From Arachis hypogaea (Eukaryota; Streptophyta; Magnoliopsida; Fabales; Fabaceae): a stretch of DNA of 64,000 nt. A program made the position numbers and the translations under genes. Location of the stretch: contig NC_092050.1 in assembly GCF_003086295.3 (NCBI RefSeq), positions 157,238,699 through 157,302,698 on the forward strand, read 5' to 3'. A model generated the notes under the pieces. It worked only from the letters and a program-made list of their open reading frames with translations. It was not told where the DNA came from and made no database searches. Positions 21,180-32,574 of this stretch are shown here, piece after piece (the stretch's first letter is position 1; each line of letters begins with the position of its first letter).

Positions 21180-22815
21180 GAAATCGGCGCATCCCAATTT
21201 CATGTACCAATCTTTCAAAGGAGGATTTTGGGAGTGACTTTGTAAATAAATCTGCCAGATTGTCACATGAGCAGATTTGTTGGACATCAATTGTCCCTTG
21301 ATTTTGAAAATCATGAGCGAAGAAGAATTTGGGAGAAATATTCTTTGTTCTATCACCTTTGATATATCCGCCTTTAAGTTGAGCAATACATGCTGTATTA
21401 TCTTCAAACAGGACAGTTGGAGCTATCTTCTAATTAATCAGTCCACATGATGACATGATATATTGGATCAAACTTCTTAGCCAAAAACACTCGCGACTTG
21501 CTTCATGTATCGCTAGTATTTCAGCATGATTAGAGGAGGTTGCTGCTATCGTCTGTTTCGTGGACCTCCATGATATAGCTGTACCACCATATGTGAATAG
21601 GTATCCTGTTTGAGATCTCCCTTTATGTGGATCAGACAAGTATCCAGCATCTGCATAGCCAATTAGTTGTGACTTGGATCCATAAGGATAGAACAATCCC
21701 ATATCAACCGTTCCATGAAGATATCGAAAGATTTGTTTGATTCCACTCCAATGTCTTCTGGTTGGAGAGGAACTATACCTTGCTAGTAAGTTCACAGCAA
21801 ATGATATATCGGGTCGTGTATTATTAGCAAGATACATTAGCGCTCAAATGGCACTAAGATATGGTACTTCAGGACCAAGGATATCTTCATTCTCTTCTTT
21901 AGGACGGAATTGATCATTCTCCACATCCAAAGATCTTACGATCATTGGGGTACTTAATGGATGTGACTTATCCATATAAAATCTTTTCAAGATCTTCTCT
22001 GTGTATGTCACTTGATGAATAAAGATCCCATTTTTTGCATACTCGATCTGCAGGCCGAGACAAAATTTAGTCCTTCCAAGATCTTTCATCTCAAACTCTT
22101 CTTTCAGAGTTTTTATAATTGTTGGAATCTCTTCAGGAGTCCCAATGATATTTAAATCATCAACATACATAGCAATTATAATGAATCCAGATGCGAATTT
22201 CTTTATGAAAACACATGGACAAATATCATCATTTTTGAATCTATTTTTGGCCAAATACTCAGTAAGACGATTATACCACATTCGTCCAGATTGCTTTAGA
22301 CCATATAAAGATCTTTGCAATTTAACTGAGTATAACCCTTGCGAATATTCATTGGATGGTTTAGATATCTTTAGTCCTTCAGGGACTTTCATATAAATAT
22401 CCCGATCTAATGAGCCGTATAAATAGGCTGTTACCACATCCATTAAATGCATATGCAGTTTATGATATGCACATAAACTGACCAAATAACGCAATGTTAT
22501 CGCATCCACTACAGGGGAATACGTTTCTTCATAATCTATACCGGGCCTTTGTGAAAAACCTTGTGCCACAAGTCGGGCTTTATAGCGCACAACTTCATTT
22601 TTCTCATTTCGTTTTCTCACAAATACCTACCGGTATCCAACAGGTTTTACATCTTCTGGTGTACGGACTACAGGTCCGAAGACTTCATATTTTGCAAGTG
22701 AGTCTAATTCAGCCTTCATGGCTTCTTCCCATTTTGGCCAATCATTCCTTTGTCGACATTCTTCGACTGATCTTGGCTCAAGATCCTTACTTTCATGCAT
22801 GATATTCAATGCCAC
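21180..22815 (-). pseudogene. Copia 2 reverse transcriptase and RNase H
   Basis: Motifs in minus-strand order: NDWPKWEEAMKAELDSL, YKARLVAQGFSQRPG, MDVVTAYLYGSLD, SLYGLKQSGRMWYNRL, IAMYVDDLNIIG (catalytic YVDD), MKDLGRTKFCLGLQ; then RNase H with TRPDISFAVNLLARYS, GYADAGYLSDPHKGRSQTG and SSNHAEILAIHEASRE. Nonsense changes: TAG where W is usual (PVGYR-stop-VFVRK, near 22623) and TGA where G is usual (SAI-stop-ALMYLAN, near 21841). The C-terminal part (21180-21430) continues in another frame. Confidence 0.93.
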
Positions 22816-22883
22816 ATTATATGCAAATATTTCATTGACAATTGTCTTATTTCGGTCCCATTTCTTTCCTGTAAAGACATAAT

Positions 22884-24533
22884 TTATCGAGATCTCGTCA
22901 TTTTCACAATTTTCAGGTACCTGAACGTCTTCTGGCGTTTATCAAAATTTTGGACAACTGCAGGTGTCTTTACTATGTCTTTTTCAATAGGAATAATATT
23001 TACCTCTTTTCTCTTTCGAGGATTTTTATCTTTGGAACCGACAGGCCTGCCACGCTTCTGGCGTGTATTTGCTTCAGTGGCTATTTGTCCTACTGGGACA
23101 TCAATTCGAATTGGGGCATTTTTCGCCCTGCCACGCTTCTGGCGTGAATTTGCTTCAGTGGCTACTTGTCCTACTAGGACATCAATTCGAATTGGGGCAT
23201 TTTCCTCTGGTATATAAGATTTGGTTATCCTCTTTGTATCGAAAAATGCATCAGACAATTCATTTGCTATTCTTTGCAAATGTATAATCTTTTGAACTTC
23301 TAGTTCACATTGCCCTGATCGAGGATCTAAATGCATCAACGATGATGCATTCCAATTAAGTTCCTTTTCAGGAAGGTAATTCTCTCCCCCTAATGTTGGA
23401 AATTTTGATTCATCAAAATGACAATCCGCAAACCGGGCTTTAAATACATCTCCAGTTTGTATCTCAAGATACCTCACTATAGAGGGAGAATCATATCCAA
23501 CATATATCTCCAATTTTCTTTGGGGTCCCATTTTGGTACGATTAGGTGGTGCAATGGGAACATATATCGCACACCCAAATATTCTTAAATGGGAGACATT
23601 TGGCTGCTGGCCAAAAGCTAATTGCATAGGAGAGAACCGATGGTAACTCGTTGGCCTCAAACGAATAAGTGTTGCGGCATGTAAAATAGCATGCCCCCAA
23701 ACCGAAGTTGGGAGATTTGTTCTCATAAGTAAGGGTCTAGCAATCAATTGGAGGCGTTTAATAAGTGATTCTGCTAACCCATTTTGTGTGTGAACATAAG
23801 CTACTGGATGTTCAACACTTATTCCATTAGCCATACAATAAGCATCAAATGCTTGGGAAGTAAATTCACCAGCATTATCAAGACGAATTGCTTTGATTGG
23901 ATTTTCTGGAAATTGTGCTTTTAATCTAATAATTTGAGCCAGTAATCTTGCAAACGCCAGGTTGCGAGAAGACAATAAGCACACATATGACCATCTCGAA
24001 GATGCGTCTATCAGGACCATAAAATATCTAAAAGATCTACATGGTGGATGAATAGGTCCACATATATCACCTTGAATCATTTCTAGGAATTCAGGGGACT
24101 CAAATCCAATCTTTACTGGTGATGGCTTTAAAATTAACTTCCCTTGAGAACATGCAGCACAACAAAATTCACTAGATTTAATAATCTTCTGGTTCTTTAG
24201 TGAATGTCCATGAGAGTTTTCAATAATTCTCCTCATCATGGTTGTTTCCGGATGACCCAATCTATCATGCCAAATTATGAATTCATTTGGACTAGTAAAC
24301 TTCTGGTTTACAATGACATGTGATTCAATTGCACTAATCTTGGTATAATACAATCCAGATGAAAGTGAGGGTAATTTTTCTAATATAACTTTCTTATTTG
24401 AATCATGAGTTGTGATACATAAATACTCATGATTTTCCTCATTCATCGTTTCAATATGATATCCATTTCGGCGAATATCTTTGAAACTCAACAAGTTCCT
24501 CAGAGACTTGGTAGATAATACATAATAGTGCAT
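22884..24533 (-). pseudogene. Copia 2 GAG-pre-integrase and integrase
   Basis: 549 open codons. The zinc-binding region has WHDRLGHP and CCAACSQGK (HHCC). The core triad is complete: D in IQGDICGPIH, D in RLDNAGEFTS, E in GLAESLIKRL. After FGCAIYVPIAP comes a linker in which a 27-residue unit, NAPIRIDV-x-VGQ-x-ATEAN, is duplicated in tandem (plus-strand 23060-23200). The frame leaves the true path near 22935 (KRQKTF, then out of frame), a single frameshift before the reverse transcriptase region. Confidence 0.93.
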
Positions 24534-24725
24534 TATTTATTATAAATCTTGTTCCTCCAAGAAACAAAATTATAGCTCTTCCGGAACCTTCTATCACATT
24601 GCCTGAGCCAATAATAGTATTAACATACTCTTCTTTTGGCACAAGATGGGTAAAATATATATCACTTTTAAGAATAGTGTACGAACTTGCACTATCCGCA
24701 AGGCAAATATCTTCAGAATATGTCC
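24451..24725 (-). pseudogene. Copia 2 protease region
   Basis: The minus-strand frame runs MPKEEYVNTIIGSGNVIEGS, typical of the Copia protease after its active site, and upstream of it dicladsasSYTIL-like text appears at 24660-24720 (the active-site D-S-x is reached there as ADSAS). It overlaps the start of the integrase frame in a different register, so a frameshift lies between them. Confidence 0.65.
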
Positions 24726-24957
24726 TTGCTATTTTTCTTCAAAAACAAATAATAATAATAATAAAATGAGCAAAAGTACATACATAGTAAAAATTATTCA
24801 CATGAATCCTTAACAAACACATATTAAATTATTCCATCATTGATCAAATAGCCAATATCTCCTTCAGAATCCTTAAAGAAATTAGATACATCATAATGAG
24901 TGGTGGAATTTTCATTATTTGAAACAAAATTTGTTTCTTTTTCTTTGTCATCCTTTT

Positions 24958-25305
24958 TCAAGGATGCTTAATAAAGATCAACAATGTGCCTTGGGTACGA
25001 CAGGTACGTGACCAATGGCCCTTTCCACCACAACAGAAGCATTTATCCTCAATTGATTTACTTTGCCCATTGTTTCTTTCTTTATCCCACTTCTGGTAAG
25101 ATCCTTTCTTATGAACATAATTTCTTTTCCTTCCATAATTTTTTTTTGTTATCAAAATCTTGCTATTTACCTCTTCTGGGGTTATAATTTGCCGCATTTA
25201 CTTCAAAAAATGGGGCGGCGCCAGCTGGGCGCGCTTCATGATTTCTTAAGAGAAACTCATTGTTGCATTCAGCAACAAGAAAGCAAGAAATTAGCTCAGA
25301 ATATT
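24958..25305 (-). pseudogene. Copia 2 gag fragment with zinc knuckle
   Basis: One CCHC knuckle, CFCCGGKGHWSRTC, follows a basic region (KKNYGRKRNYVHKKGS). Upstream, in another frame, ISCFLVAECNNEFLLRNHEA and RPAGAAPFFEVNAANYN match the usual gag segment before the basic region. Similarity ends near 25305. Confidence 0.82.
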
Positions 25306-25808
25306 TTTTATATTAAAAACATTTTTTTAAATAAAAAATATTTAAAAAATATAAATTATAACTTCTAGAAAAAGATATATTTTTTATTTTTTGATATTTT
25401 TAATTTTACTACTAATATTTTATCAAACACATTAAAAATAAATATATATATATATATTAAAAAAAATATATTTTTCTAATAGTTTAATAGCACTCAAATA
25501 AATTCTTAATATCTGGGTTGATGGGATTTATAATGGTACAAACCACACTTATATTAGATGCCACGCCATCTTTAGAGTCCAAATTATACTACAATTAATT
25601 TTAGGATTCTTATTCGATATTCCATAAATAACTCCTCATATCATCTAATTTAACATACACCGAATGAATTTTGAAGGGACTTTTATTTAGAAATAAGACA
25701 TGAGAGTTTTTAAAACCGTGTAAATGTTGAATCTCTCACTCTAACACCCCTCAAGAAAGTTTGTAATTAATATAGTTTCATTCAGGAGTATCTTTAACTT
25801 TTGATGTT
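25306..25808. other. Non-coding stretch
   Basis: AT-rich; probably includes the 3' untranslated flank of the dioxygenase exon at its right end. Nothing else recognised. Confidence 0.55.
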
Positions 25809-26066
25809 TCATAGCCTGAAGTGTTTTAGTGGAGAGGAGACATCGTAATCTAGCTTTGTGGTATACACCAGTTTAACCAAGTTCGGCATTTTCATTTCTT
25901 TATAAATTGGAGGATTCTCTTCTGTCACCAACTCTTTTATTGGTCCATACATTCTTGAAGATTCATCCTTAACGTGTTGTCTCCGAGAGCATGAAACCAA
26001 AACTCGTGGACCTACTTTCTGAGCCACAACTCTGTGTTTGGCGCTCATAAACTTAAAACTTTCTAG
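25809..26066 (-). pseudogene. Last exon of a 2-oxoglutarate/Fe(II) dioxygenase
   Basis: The frame reads FKFMSAKHRVVAQKVGPRVL, then SSRMYGPIKELVTEENPPIY and ends SSPLKHFRL with a stop. This is the C-terminal part of the plant 2-oxoglutarate-dependent dioxygenase family that includes ACC-oxidase-like proteins; the K/EHRV and GPIKEL-ENPP-Y motifs are characteristic, and the arginine of HRV lies near the 2-oxoglutarate site region. The iron-binding HxD...H exons are missing. The natural C terminus is intact but only about 85 of roughly 360 residues are present, so it is a fragment unless spliced from outside. Confidence 0.75.
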
Positions 26067-27560
26067 GAGTTATTATAAGTCTCACTCTGTAATTCTTAGA
26101 TCAAGGTTACCAATATAGAATCTACTTTCACACTTATCATCAATGGAACCATTTGCATCCTGCAATCAGCAATACATAAAATAAGTGCAGAATACAATCA
26201 CTTAAAAATAAAATAAAAAAATTATCCGAAAAATTTTAGTTTCTATCGTATTAGTTAAGTAAACTCTAAGAACTCCAAAACTTGAATTTAGTCCAAAAGT
26301 GTATTTATGAGATGAGATGTGCTCTTTTCCTGTGGCATTTAAAATCGGAGGTACGGTCGTTCCTCTGTGTAATACAATTTTTGGTTTAAAAGAATTTCTT
26401 CTTATATACATCTGATAGAATTTCCATTTTGACATACAAAACATATCAACATAATGCTTCCTAGATAAGGATAATCATATCAAAAAGCAAAGAACAATAT
26501 GGAACATGTAAACCAGCATTACAAAACCCTCCAGGTAAACAAAATTAAATAGAATAACAAGGAAACATACATGAGATAGTTAAGATTTCAGGGTTAAACC
26601 ATACCATGATTGCAAAAGTGTGCAAGTGAAACAACTTCTGATCAACTAAAACTCCAAAGCATCAAATGTCCTTCACTCTGCAAATAAACAATACAATATA
26701 AATGTAACACTTCATTCAACAGGTCTTAACAAAAACTTGAAGGTTGACATTTAACAAATTCTTTGATAGAATCAACTTGAATGCGGTTCATTCAAAGTTA
26801 GTATATTGCCTGCAAAAGAGTCATCATTCTACAGTGCAAATTTGCAATAACAATTCTTAGAGAACAGAATCCTACGTATGATTGATTTTACTGTAATTAA
26901 GAAGCCAAAGATCAACAAACTCTTTTTCTTCTGTAAGAATTGATTTCTTACCCTTTTGAATGGAACACTCATTTTAACTGAAAAGAAGAAGAAGAAAAAG
27001 AAAGTAGGGCCAATACTTTTATTAAAAGGTGTGTCATCCCATTAAATGTAATCTCACACAATTGAAAATATTAATGATGAATAATTGATGGCTACAAATC
27101 ACAAAACCTGGCCCTTAGCACTCCTCAGGTCAAATTTTCAATTTTTCAAAATGGGTTCCTTCTCTCGGGGGAGAAAAAAAAATCGAAGAACAAAACAATT
27201 TTTTTTATTTTTTGGGAAAAAAATTGAAGTCAAATTAAAACCCTGAAAAACACTCGAACTTAGAATATAAATTAGAGTTAACCAGAGCTTCCAAATGGTT
27301 ATACAAATTAAATTCGAGAGCTTTTTTTTTTGCTGCCCACAATTAACAGAACAGAAAATATTGCGAAAGTACCTACCTAATCAATGAATTGATTGCTTTT
27401 CTGATGGTTAAGAAACGAAAGTAAGAGCAAAAAAACTTGGAAAATAGATGAATAGACAGTTACCGTGAAGAAAAATGATGCCTTCGACTGCAACTAATTA
27501 GGTATTCTGTTACTGAATGACGAAGAAGAAGAAGAAGGTGATGATGAACTCCACAAGGTA
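26067..27560 (-). pseudogene. 5' part of an RRM-protein gene, truncated
   Basis: Inferred model on the minus strand: untranslated exon 1 ends at 27464 (cttcacg|gtaactg); exon 2 is 26677-26605 (tttgcag| start) and ends with ATG followed by the donor GTATGG; exon 3 starts at 26159 after gattgcag. Joined, it reads MDANGSIDDKCESRFYIGNL then DLRITE and meets TGA at 26084. YIGNLD is the RNP2 motif that opens an RRM RNA-binding domain, and the arrangement suggests an RBM18-like protein. The rest of the domain is missing and dioxygenase sequence follows within about 20 bp. Confidence 0.55.
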
Positions 27561-28298
27561 GAGTTGCGTCACAGTGGGCTTGACTTAATGGACCTGGCCC
27601 AATGTAAAAATTCCTCATTTTTTTCTATTTGGCAAGGAAATTTGTTGTTAACCGGAACAAAATTTGGAGTTTAATTTTAATTTTAATCCATTTACAACTT
27701 AAAACTTTGGGTAAAATAATTTTTTTTATAAGTTCATTTTTAATGTTTTTTTTAAATAATCTTAGCATTTAATTTTATTTAATTTTATCTTAAGTATTTT
27801 TTTTTTTTAAATTTATGTCAAAGCTATTCTTGTATGTTTTTACTTTTATCTTTAACGTTTTAGATAGAATTAACGATTACAGATAATTTTAATACAAATA
27901 AAAAATATTAAAAATAAAATTAAATAAACTTAAACATTAAGCATCTTTTTAAAGAAAATAAAAAATACTTTATCCTATAACTTTTTATACAGTTAGAATT
28001 ATATCTATGTTTTATATATATAATAGATCCAAAAATAATTATTTTTATCAATGTAATAATATGTAATTAAACACGTATATAAAACTTATTTACATCATCA
28101 GCTGTATCAAAATTTAATTCCAAAAAATATATATATTTTTTCCGATTTTACTCGTTTTAAATGTAAGGAACTGGTAAAAAAAATAAATCTTTATATATTA
28201 ATAACAAAAAATGTAAATAGATTAAAAATATGTAATACTAATAGTTAGGCACAATATTGTCATTTAGTTTATGTAATTCACCTGCTAACCTATGAAAT
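27561..28298. other. Non-coding stretch
   Basis: Possible upstream region of the truncated RRM gene at its left edge (cagtgggcttgacttaatgg), then AT-rich DNA with long T runs. No gene seen. Confidence 0.5.
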
Positions 28299-28757
28299 AT
28301 GGACACTTCGCTAAGTTATCGTGTTCGTGTGTCGGATACATTTTAGACACGACACTCATCGATGCTCGTCCGACACATATGTCTGCTGTATCCAACCGTG
28401 TCTTAATAAAAAATAAAAAATTCTTTTTCGGACATGCCTGAACACACCTAAATACTATCACGTGTCCACGTGTCTAGTCTTATTATTAACATATATTCTT
28501 AAAATAAATTTAGATATAGTATATATTATTATTTATTAAAACAAAAATATTTTAAATACTTGATATTATTAAAATAAGACATTAAAAATAATTAAAAATT
28601 TTAATTTATATTTTAATATCAATAAAATATCAAAATATCATTACAATTTATCTAAAAAATAATTTATATTTTATATATATGCGTGTCCCCATGTCATGTA
28701 AGATTTTAAAATTTACGTGTCGGCGTGTCCCGTGTCGTGTTGTGTTCCACGTCCATA
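28299..28757. mobile_element. Possible MITE with CGTGTC-rich ends
   Basis: The ends atatggacacttcg and cgtccatat are partly inverted, and the subterminal parts (gttcgtgtgtcggatac left, cggcgtgtcccgtgtcgtg right) are inverted variants of GTGTCGG/CCGACAC. AT-rich centre, no open frame. Target duplication not determined. Confidence 0.5.
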
Positions 28758-29198
28758 TCAATGCATCATAGCTACTAACAAATTAAGGGTTTTTTTTGTT
28801 AATTACATATACGTTATTTTGTTCTTAAACATTAGTCCTTGAATTATCCAAAGTAAAAGTTTATTATAACAATCACAACCTAAAATAGCCATATAATTTA
28901 ATTTTTAAACTAACATTGACCAATTTCTATATGCATAAAATTGTTAGTGGATCTTAACTTTTTTTTTAATGACTATTACCCTTGTAAAATTTTTTTATTA
29001 CGAGGATGAATCAAAATATGTAAAAATTTTTTTATAGAACCCTGTTTTACTGTAGCAAATCATTGAACAATAATAACATTTATCCATCACATCACATATT
29101 TTAACACGTAAAAGTATAAGAACACAAAGTTATTATAAGTTTATAACCACTTAATCAATTAAATAAAACTAGCGAAAAACATTAATTCACAAGAATAA
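28758..29198. other. Non-coding stretch
   Basis: AT-rich; downstream flank of the F-box gene. Nothing recognised. Confidence 0.55.
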
Positions 29199-30328
29199 CT
29201 ACATCAGAGAAGAGAGACAGTAAAAACACCAAACAGGAGGACAGAAAAATTTGACATCCCGTAATATTCTTCGGAAACTTGTATCCTTCAAGTCGAAGAT
29301 GCCCATATCACGTGTAGAAGCAAAGTCTGATGATTTAAGCTCTATTAAGTTATCCGTGTAGTAAATTTGATTTCCTTTGCCTAGAAAATTGGTAGGTAAC
29401 ATCTGAACACTGGAATTGAATCCGATGAAGACTACATAATTTCCTAAACTATGTAATCTTGACCATTTTTTGGAACCTTTTCTCAATTCATAGATCTCAA
29501 ATTTCATGGTCTCAAGTTCCTTATGTTCCTTCTCTGTTCCCCTCAAAGAAGCATAATGTCTTACCAACATCAATAGGTTTCCATTGGCACATCCAATTAC
29601 ATATTTCAGCTTATAAGGGCTTGTGGTATACCCAATTGGAGGTGGGGCATGGATTCCTCCCACAACAGTCCCTGATTCTGTGTTGGTGTCAAATTTGTGT
29701 AGCTGGCCATCATAGTCTACTGCATATATTTTCTCTTTAAAAAATATGGCATCTTCGAAACTTGTGTCTGTTGTCAAGCCTGACCATGACCATCTCTTAT
29801 TGTTAGGTTTGTAAAAGGCTAATCTATTGAGCTGTCCATATATAGCCACCGCCATAAAATCTTTGTTATCATTGTTAGGAGCTGAATTTATGACAACCTT
29901 CCAAATTTGGACCCTGTGCATACGATCGCGTTCTAGGCGAGAGATTTTGTCCTTAAAATCCCACATAATATATTCATCGTATTCACGACTATACTCAATT
30001 ATATTGGGAAAAGTTGACAGTGGAGGAAGATCAAAATGCATCTTTGAAAATGGATTTAGCATTTGCATCTTACCTTGGGATATTGTTAGGGTGATCAGCC
30101 ATCAGGTAAATGCATGAGACTGTAGATCTCCTCCTCCTCTTCATCAAAACTAGCCTTCAAAGTTTCTTCAGGTAGCATCAACCACGGAATTTCGTTGCTT
30201 TCAAGTTTGAGGTTCCATTCTTTGCAAACCAATCCAAGTGGGATGTGATCCTTGAATGAATGGAACCGCTTCTTGATTTCCTTCAACATATCTGGATGGA
30301 TGTCTGCCCATCGACCAGTCTCGCCCAT
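29199..30328 (-). pseudogene. F-box protein with DUF295 domain, one frameshift
   Basis: The minus-strand start at 30328 gives MGETGRWADIHPDMLKEIKK, then GLVCKEWNLKL and PWLMLP: an F-box, the part of SCF ubiquitin ligases that binds the SKP1 adaptor. From 30105 the frame continues one register off: WLITLTISQGKMQMLNPFSK, then FDLPPLSTFPNII, the DUF295 (KIB-type) beta-propeller, with FYKPNNKRWSWS, IYAVDYDGQLHKFD and GNQIYYTDN. The natural stop is at 29199. First frame ends 30095, second has its own ATG at 30068. Both parts are otherwise clean (about 375 residues together, normal for the family), so it is a young pseudogene, a sequence error, or a gene read with a short unseen exon. Confidence 0.85.
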
Positions 30329-30607
30329 GTTTCAGACCTCAGAAGAGACGCCAAACACTTGGGTTTCCTTTTGCTAGTTACTGAACAAACCTCGGATTTT
30401 TAACTAGTATTATTATATATTAGAAAATAATCGACAGAATGTTAGATTTAATTTTTAAAATATGATTTAAGAATTTGTTTGAGTGAGTATTTAAGAAAAT
30501 ATTTTTTTTAAGTTATCTTTTTTATGGAATTTTATAGAAAAATAAAAATAATTTTATATTTGGATAACTCATATAAAAATATCATTTTATTTGTGAATGA
30601 ATTATAT
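30329..30607. other. F-box gene upstream region
   Basis: About 70 bp of mixed composition (acgccaaacacttgggtttc) then AT-rich DNA. No firm promoter element in the minus-strand reading. Confidence 0.4.
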
Positions 30608-30985
30608 TTAGTGTTTGTTTGGACCCATTATTTTGATAAAAAAAAAATTTTTTCAATGAAAAAATATCTTTTTTATTTTTTAGCGTGTTTGGCAAATTTT
30701 TAGAAGTAAAAGTAAAAATAGTAGAAAAAAAAGATCTTTTTTGAGAAGTTGTAATTTACATCTTTCTTTAAAAGATCTTTTTTCCTTAAAAAAAGATGTT
30801 TTTATGTAATAAATAAACAAAAAAGTACTTTTATATTGTTATACCCAAATATAATTGATAGATAAAAAGATCTTTTTGTATAAGATATCCAAACATAAAA
30901 TTACTTTTACTTTTTCATAAGATCTTTTAAAAAAAAGATAATTCAAAAAAGATCTTTTTTTAGAAGCTCACCTAAACAAGTCCTT
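30608..30985. mobile_element. MITE, tandem copy 1
   Basis: Begins ttagtgtttgtttgg and ends cctaaacaagtcctta, roughly inverted. Interior has repeated aaaagatcttttt. The whole unit recurs directly after it. Confidence 0.75.
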
Positions 30986-31368
30986 AGTGCTTGTTTGTGC
31001 GTCATTATCTTGATAAAAAAATATATTTTTCATTAAAAAAATATATTTTTTATTTTTTAGCGTGTTGGCAAATTTCTAGTATTAAAAGTAAAAGCACTAT
31101 AAAAATTAAAAAAAAACATCTTTTTTTGAGAAAACTGTAATTTACATCTTTTTTTTAAAAGATCTTCTTTTCTAAAAAAATATTTTTTATATAATAAATA
31201 AACAAAAAAATATTTTTATATTATTATACCCAAATATAATTGATAGATAAAAAGATTTTTTTTGCATGAAATACCCAAACATAAAATTACTTTTACTTTT
31301 TTATAAGATCTCCTAAAAACAACTTAAAAAAAGATTTTTTCTTAAAAATTCACCAAAAAAACCCTTCC
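30986..31368. mobile_element. MITE, tandem copy 2
   Basis: Same order of phrases as copy 1 (tttttagcgtgt-ggcaaatt, aagatctt, acccaaatataattgatag, acataaaattacttttactt), starting 376 bp later. Confidence 0.75.
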
Positions 31369-31541
31369 ATATAATCATATAAAAAGATCGTTTTATTACT
31401 TATAGTCAGGATCATTGAGGAAATAGCGAGCAAAGATGCAATCTGGTGGACAGCGTCTTCTCTGTATGTCGCATGCCACTCAACCTTTATGGCGCCCCGG
31501 TGTGGTGGTGGTGAAGGTGGAGGTGGAGGTTGAAGAGCCAT
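31350..31541 (-). pseudogene. Possible coding exon with proline-rich N terminus
   Basis: From an ATG at 31541 the frame reads MALQPPPPPSPPPHRGAIKV then EWHATYREDAVHQIASLLAI, in DNA clearly less AT-rich than around it, before running into the tandem MITE. It looks like a first exon cut off by the MITE insertion. I do not recognise the family. Confidence 0.35.
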
Positions 31542-31554
31542 GAATCCTTCTCTG

Positions 31555-32574
31555 TCTCTTAGGTAGTGTTTGTTTTTAGAGGCAGGACACAGAGACATTG
31601 ACAGTACATGTTTAAAATGTGTTTGAAAGCAGATACATGGACACGAAACACATTGTCTTCGAGACAGTTTTTTATATTTTTGTGTCCACTCTTTTACGAA
31701 GGACAATGATAGACACGGAATTTGGAAGAGTGGACACGAATTTTTTTTATAAATTTTGTTTCCCTTTTTATCCATAGATATTTTTTATTATTCCACTATT
31801 ATCCCTTCTTATTTTTTTCTATAATTAGTCTTGAAACTTTTGAAAAATAAATATTATTAAAAGTAAAATTGATCTTTTAAAATGCTAAAAAATACTTTAT
31901 AAATTATGATTGGTTTTATATAATTTAAAAAAAAATCAGTCTTTAGATTAAAAAAAATTAGTTTTCTAAATAAAAATAGATTTTTATGTGCAAAAAATAA
32001 TTTTTTTTTTATGTAAAAACGGATTCTTTTTTAAAATTGATTTTTTATTTAAAATTAATTTGGCATATTAACCTAAACAAAATTTTTTATTAATCAAACT
32101 CAGATCTATTTTTTTATTAATCTTAACCATATGTATTCTTACATATTAATAATAAATTTAAAAATAAAATAAATATATTTATAATTTTTATTTTAATATA
32201 AATACTATTATATATTTTTTTATTAAAAATTTTTGTCTCTTCAAACGTTTTTTCAAGTTTTATATGTACTCCTACGTACTCTCGTTTTCTATTAAATTAA
32301 TTTGTATTTGATGTAAAAAATTTAGAATCATATGATTATTTTTGTCATTTTATATAATATTTTATACAATTTCTAAATTATTTTTTTTTTCTGTCATATC
32401 ATTCTTTTTTTGAAAAAAGAGTTAAAAGAAACTCTGTTTGGATTTTTTTTAGTGAATATCATGCTAGATGAATATTAACAATAAATCACTTGCATCGAAC
32501 AATGATCCTAATCAAATTTTATAACTAATATAAACAAATTATATTTATATTTGTAGTTAAAATACGAATAAAAG
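31555..32574. other. Repeat-derived and AT-rich stretch
   Basis: 31563-31740 (ggtagtgtttgtttttagag and tttgtgtccactctttta) looks like the end of a dispersed element with GTGTCC/GGACAC motifs. The rest is AT-rich without genes. Confidence 0.45.

Larger units (their letters stand above)
20626..25305 (-). mobile_element. Ty1/Copia LTR retrotransposon 2, 5'-truncated
   Basis: Read on the minus strand it runs gag zinc knuckle, protease, integrase, reverse transcriptase, RNase H, polypurine tract, 3' LTR. Gag similarity starts abruptly near 25305 in AT-rich DNA; no 5' LTR or primer-binding site is present. The pol domains keep their catalytic residues and are broken by only a few nonsense and frameshift changes, so this element is better preserved than Copia 1. 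Confidence 0.95.

Noticed and set aside
29459..30117. Plus-strand frames of 93 and 96 codons
   Set aside because: Antisense shadows of the F-box gene.
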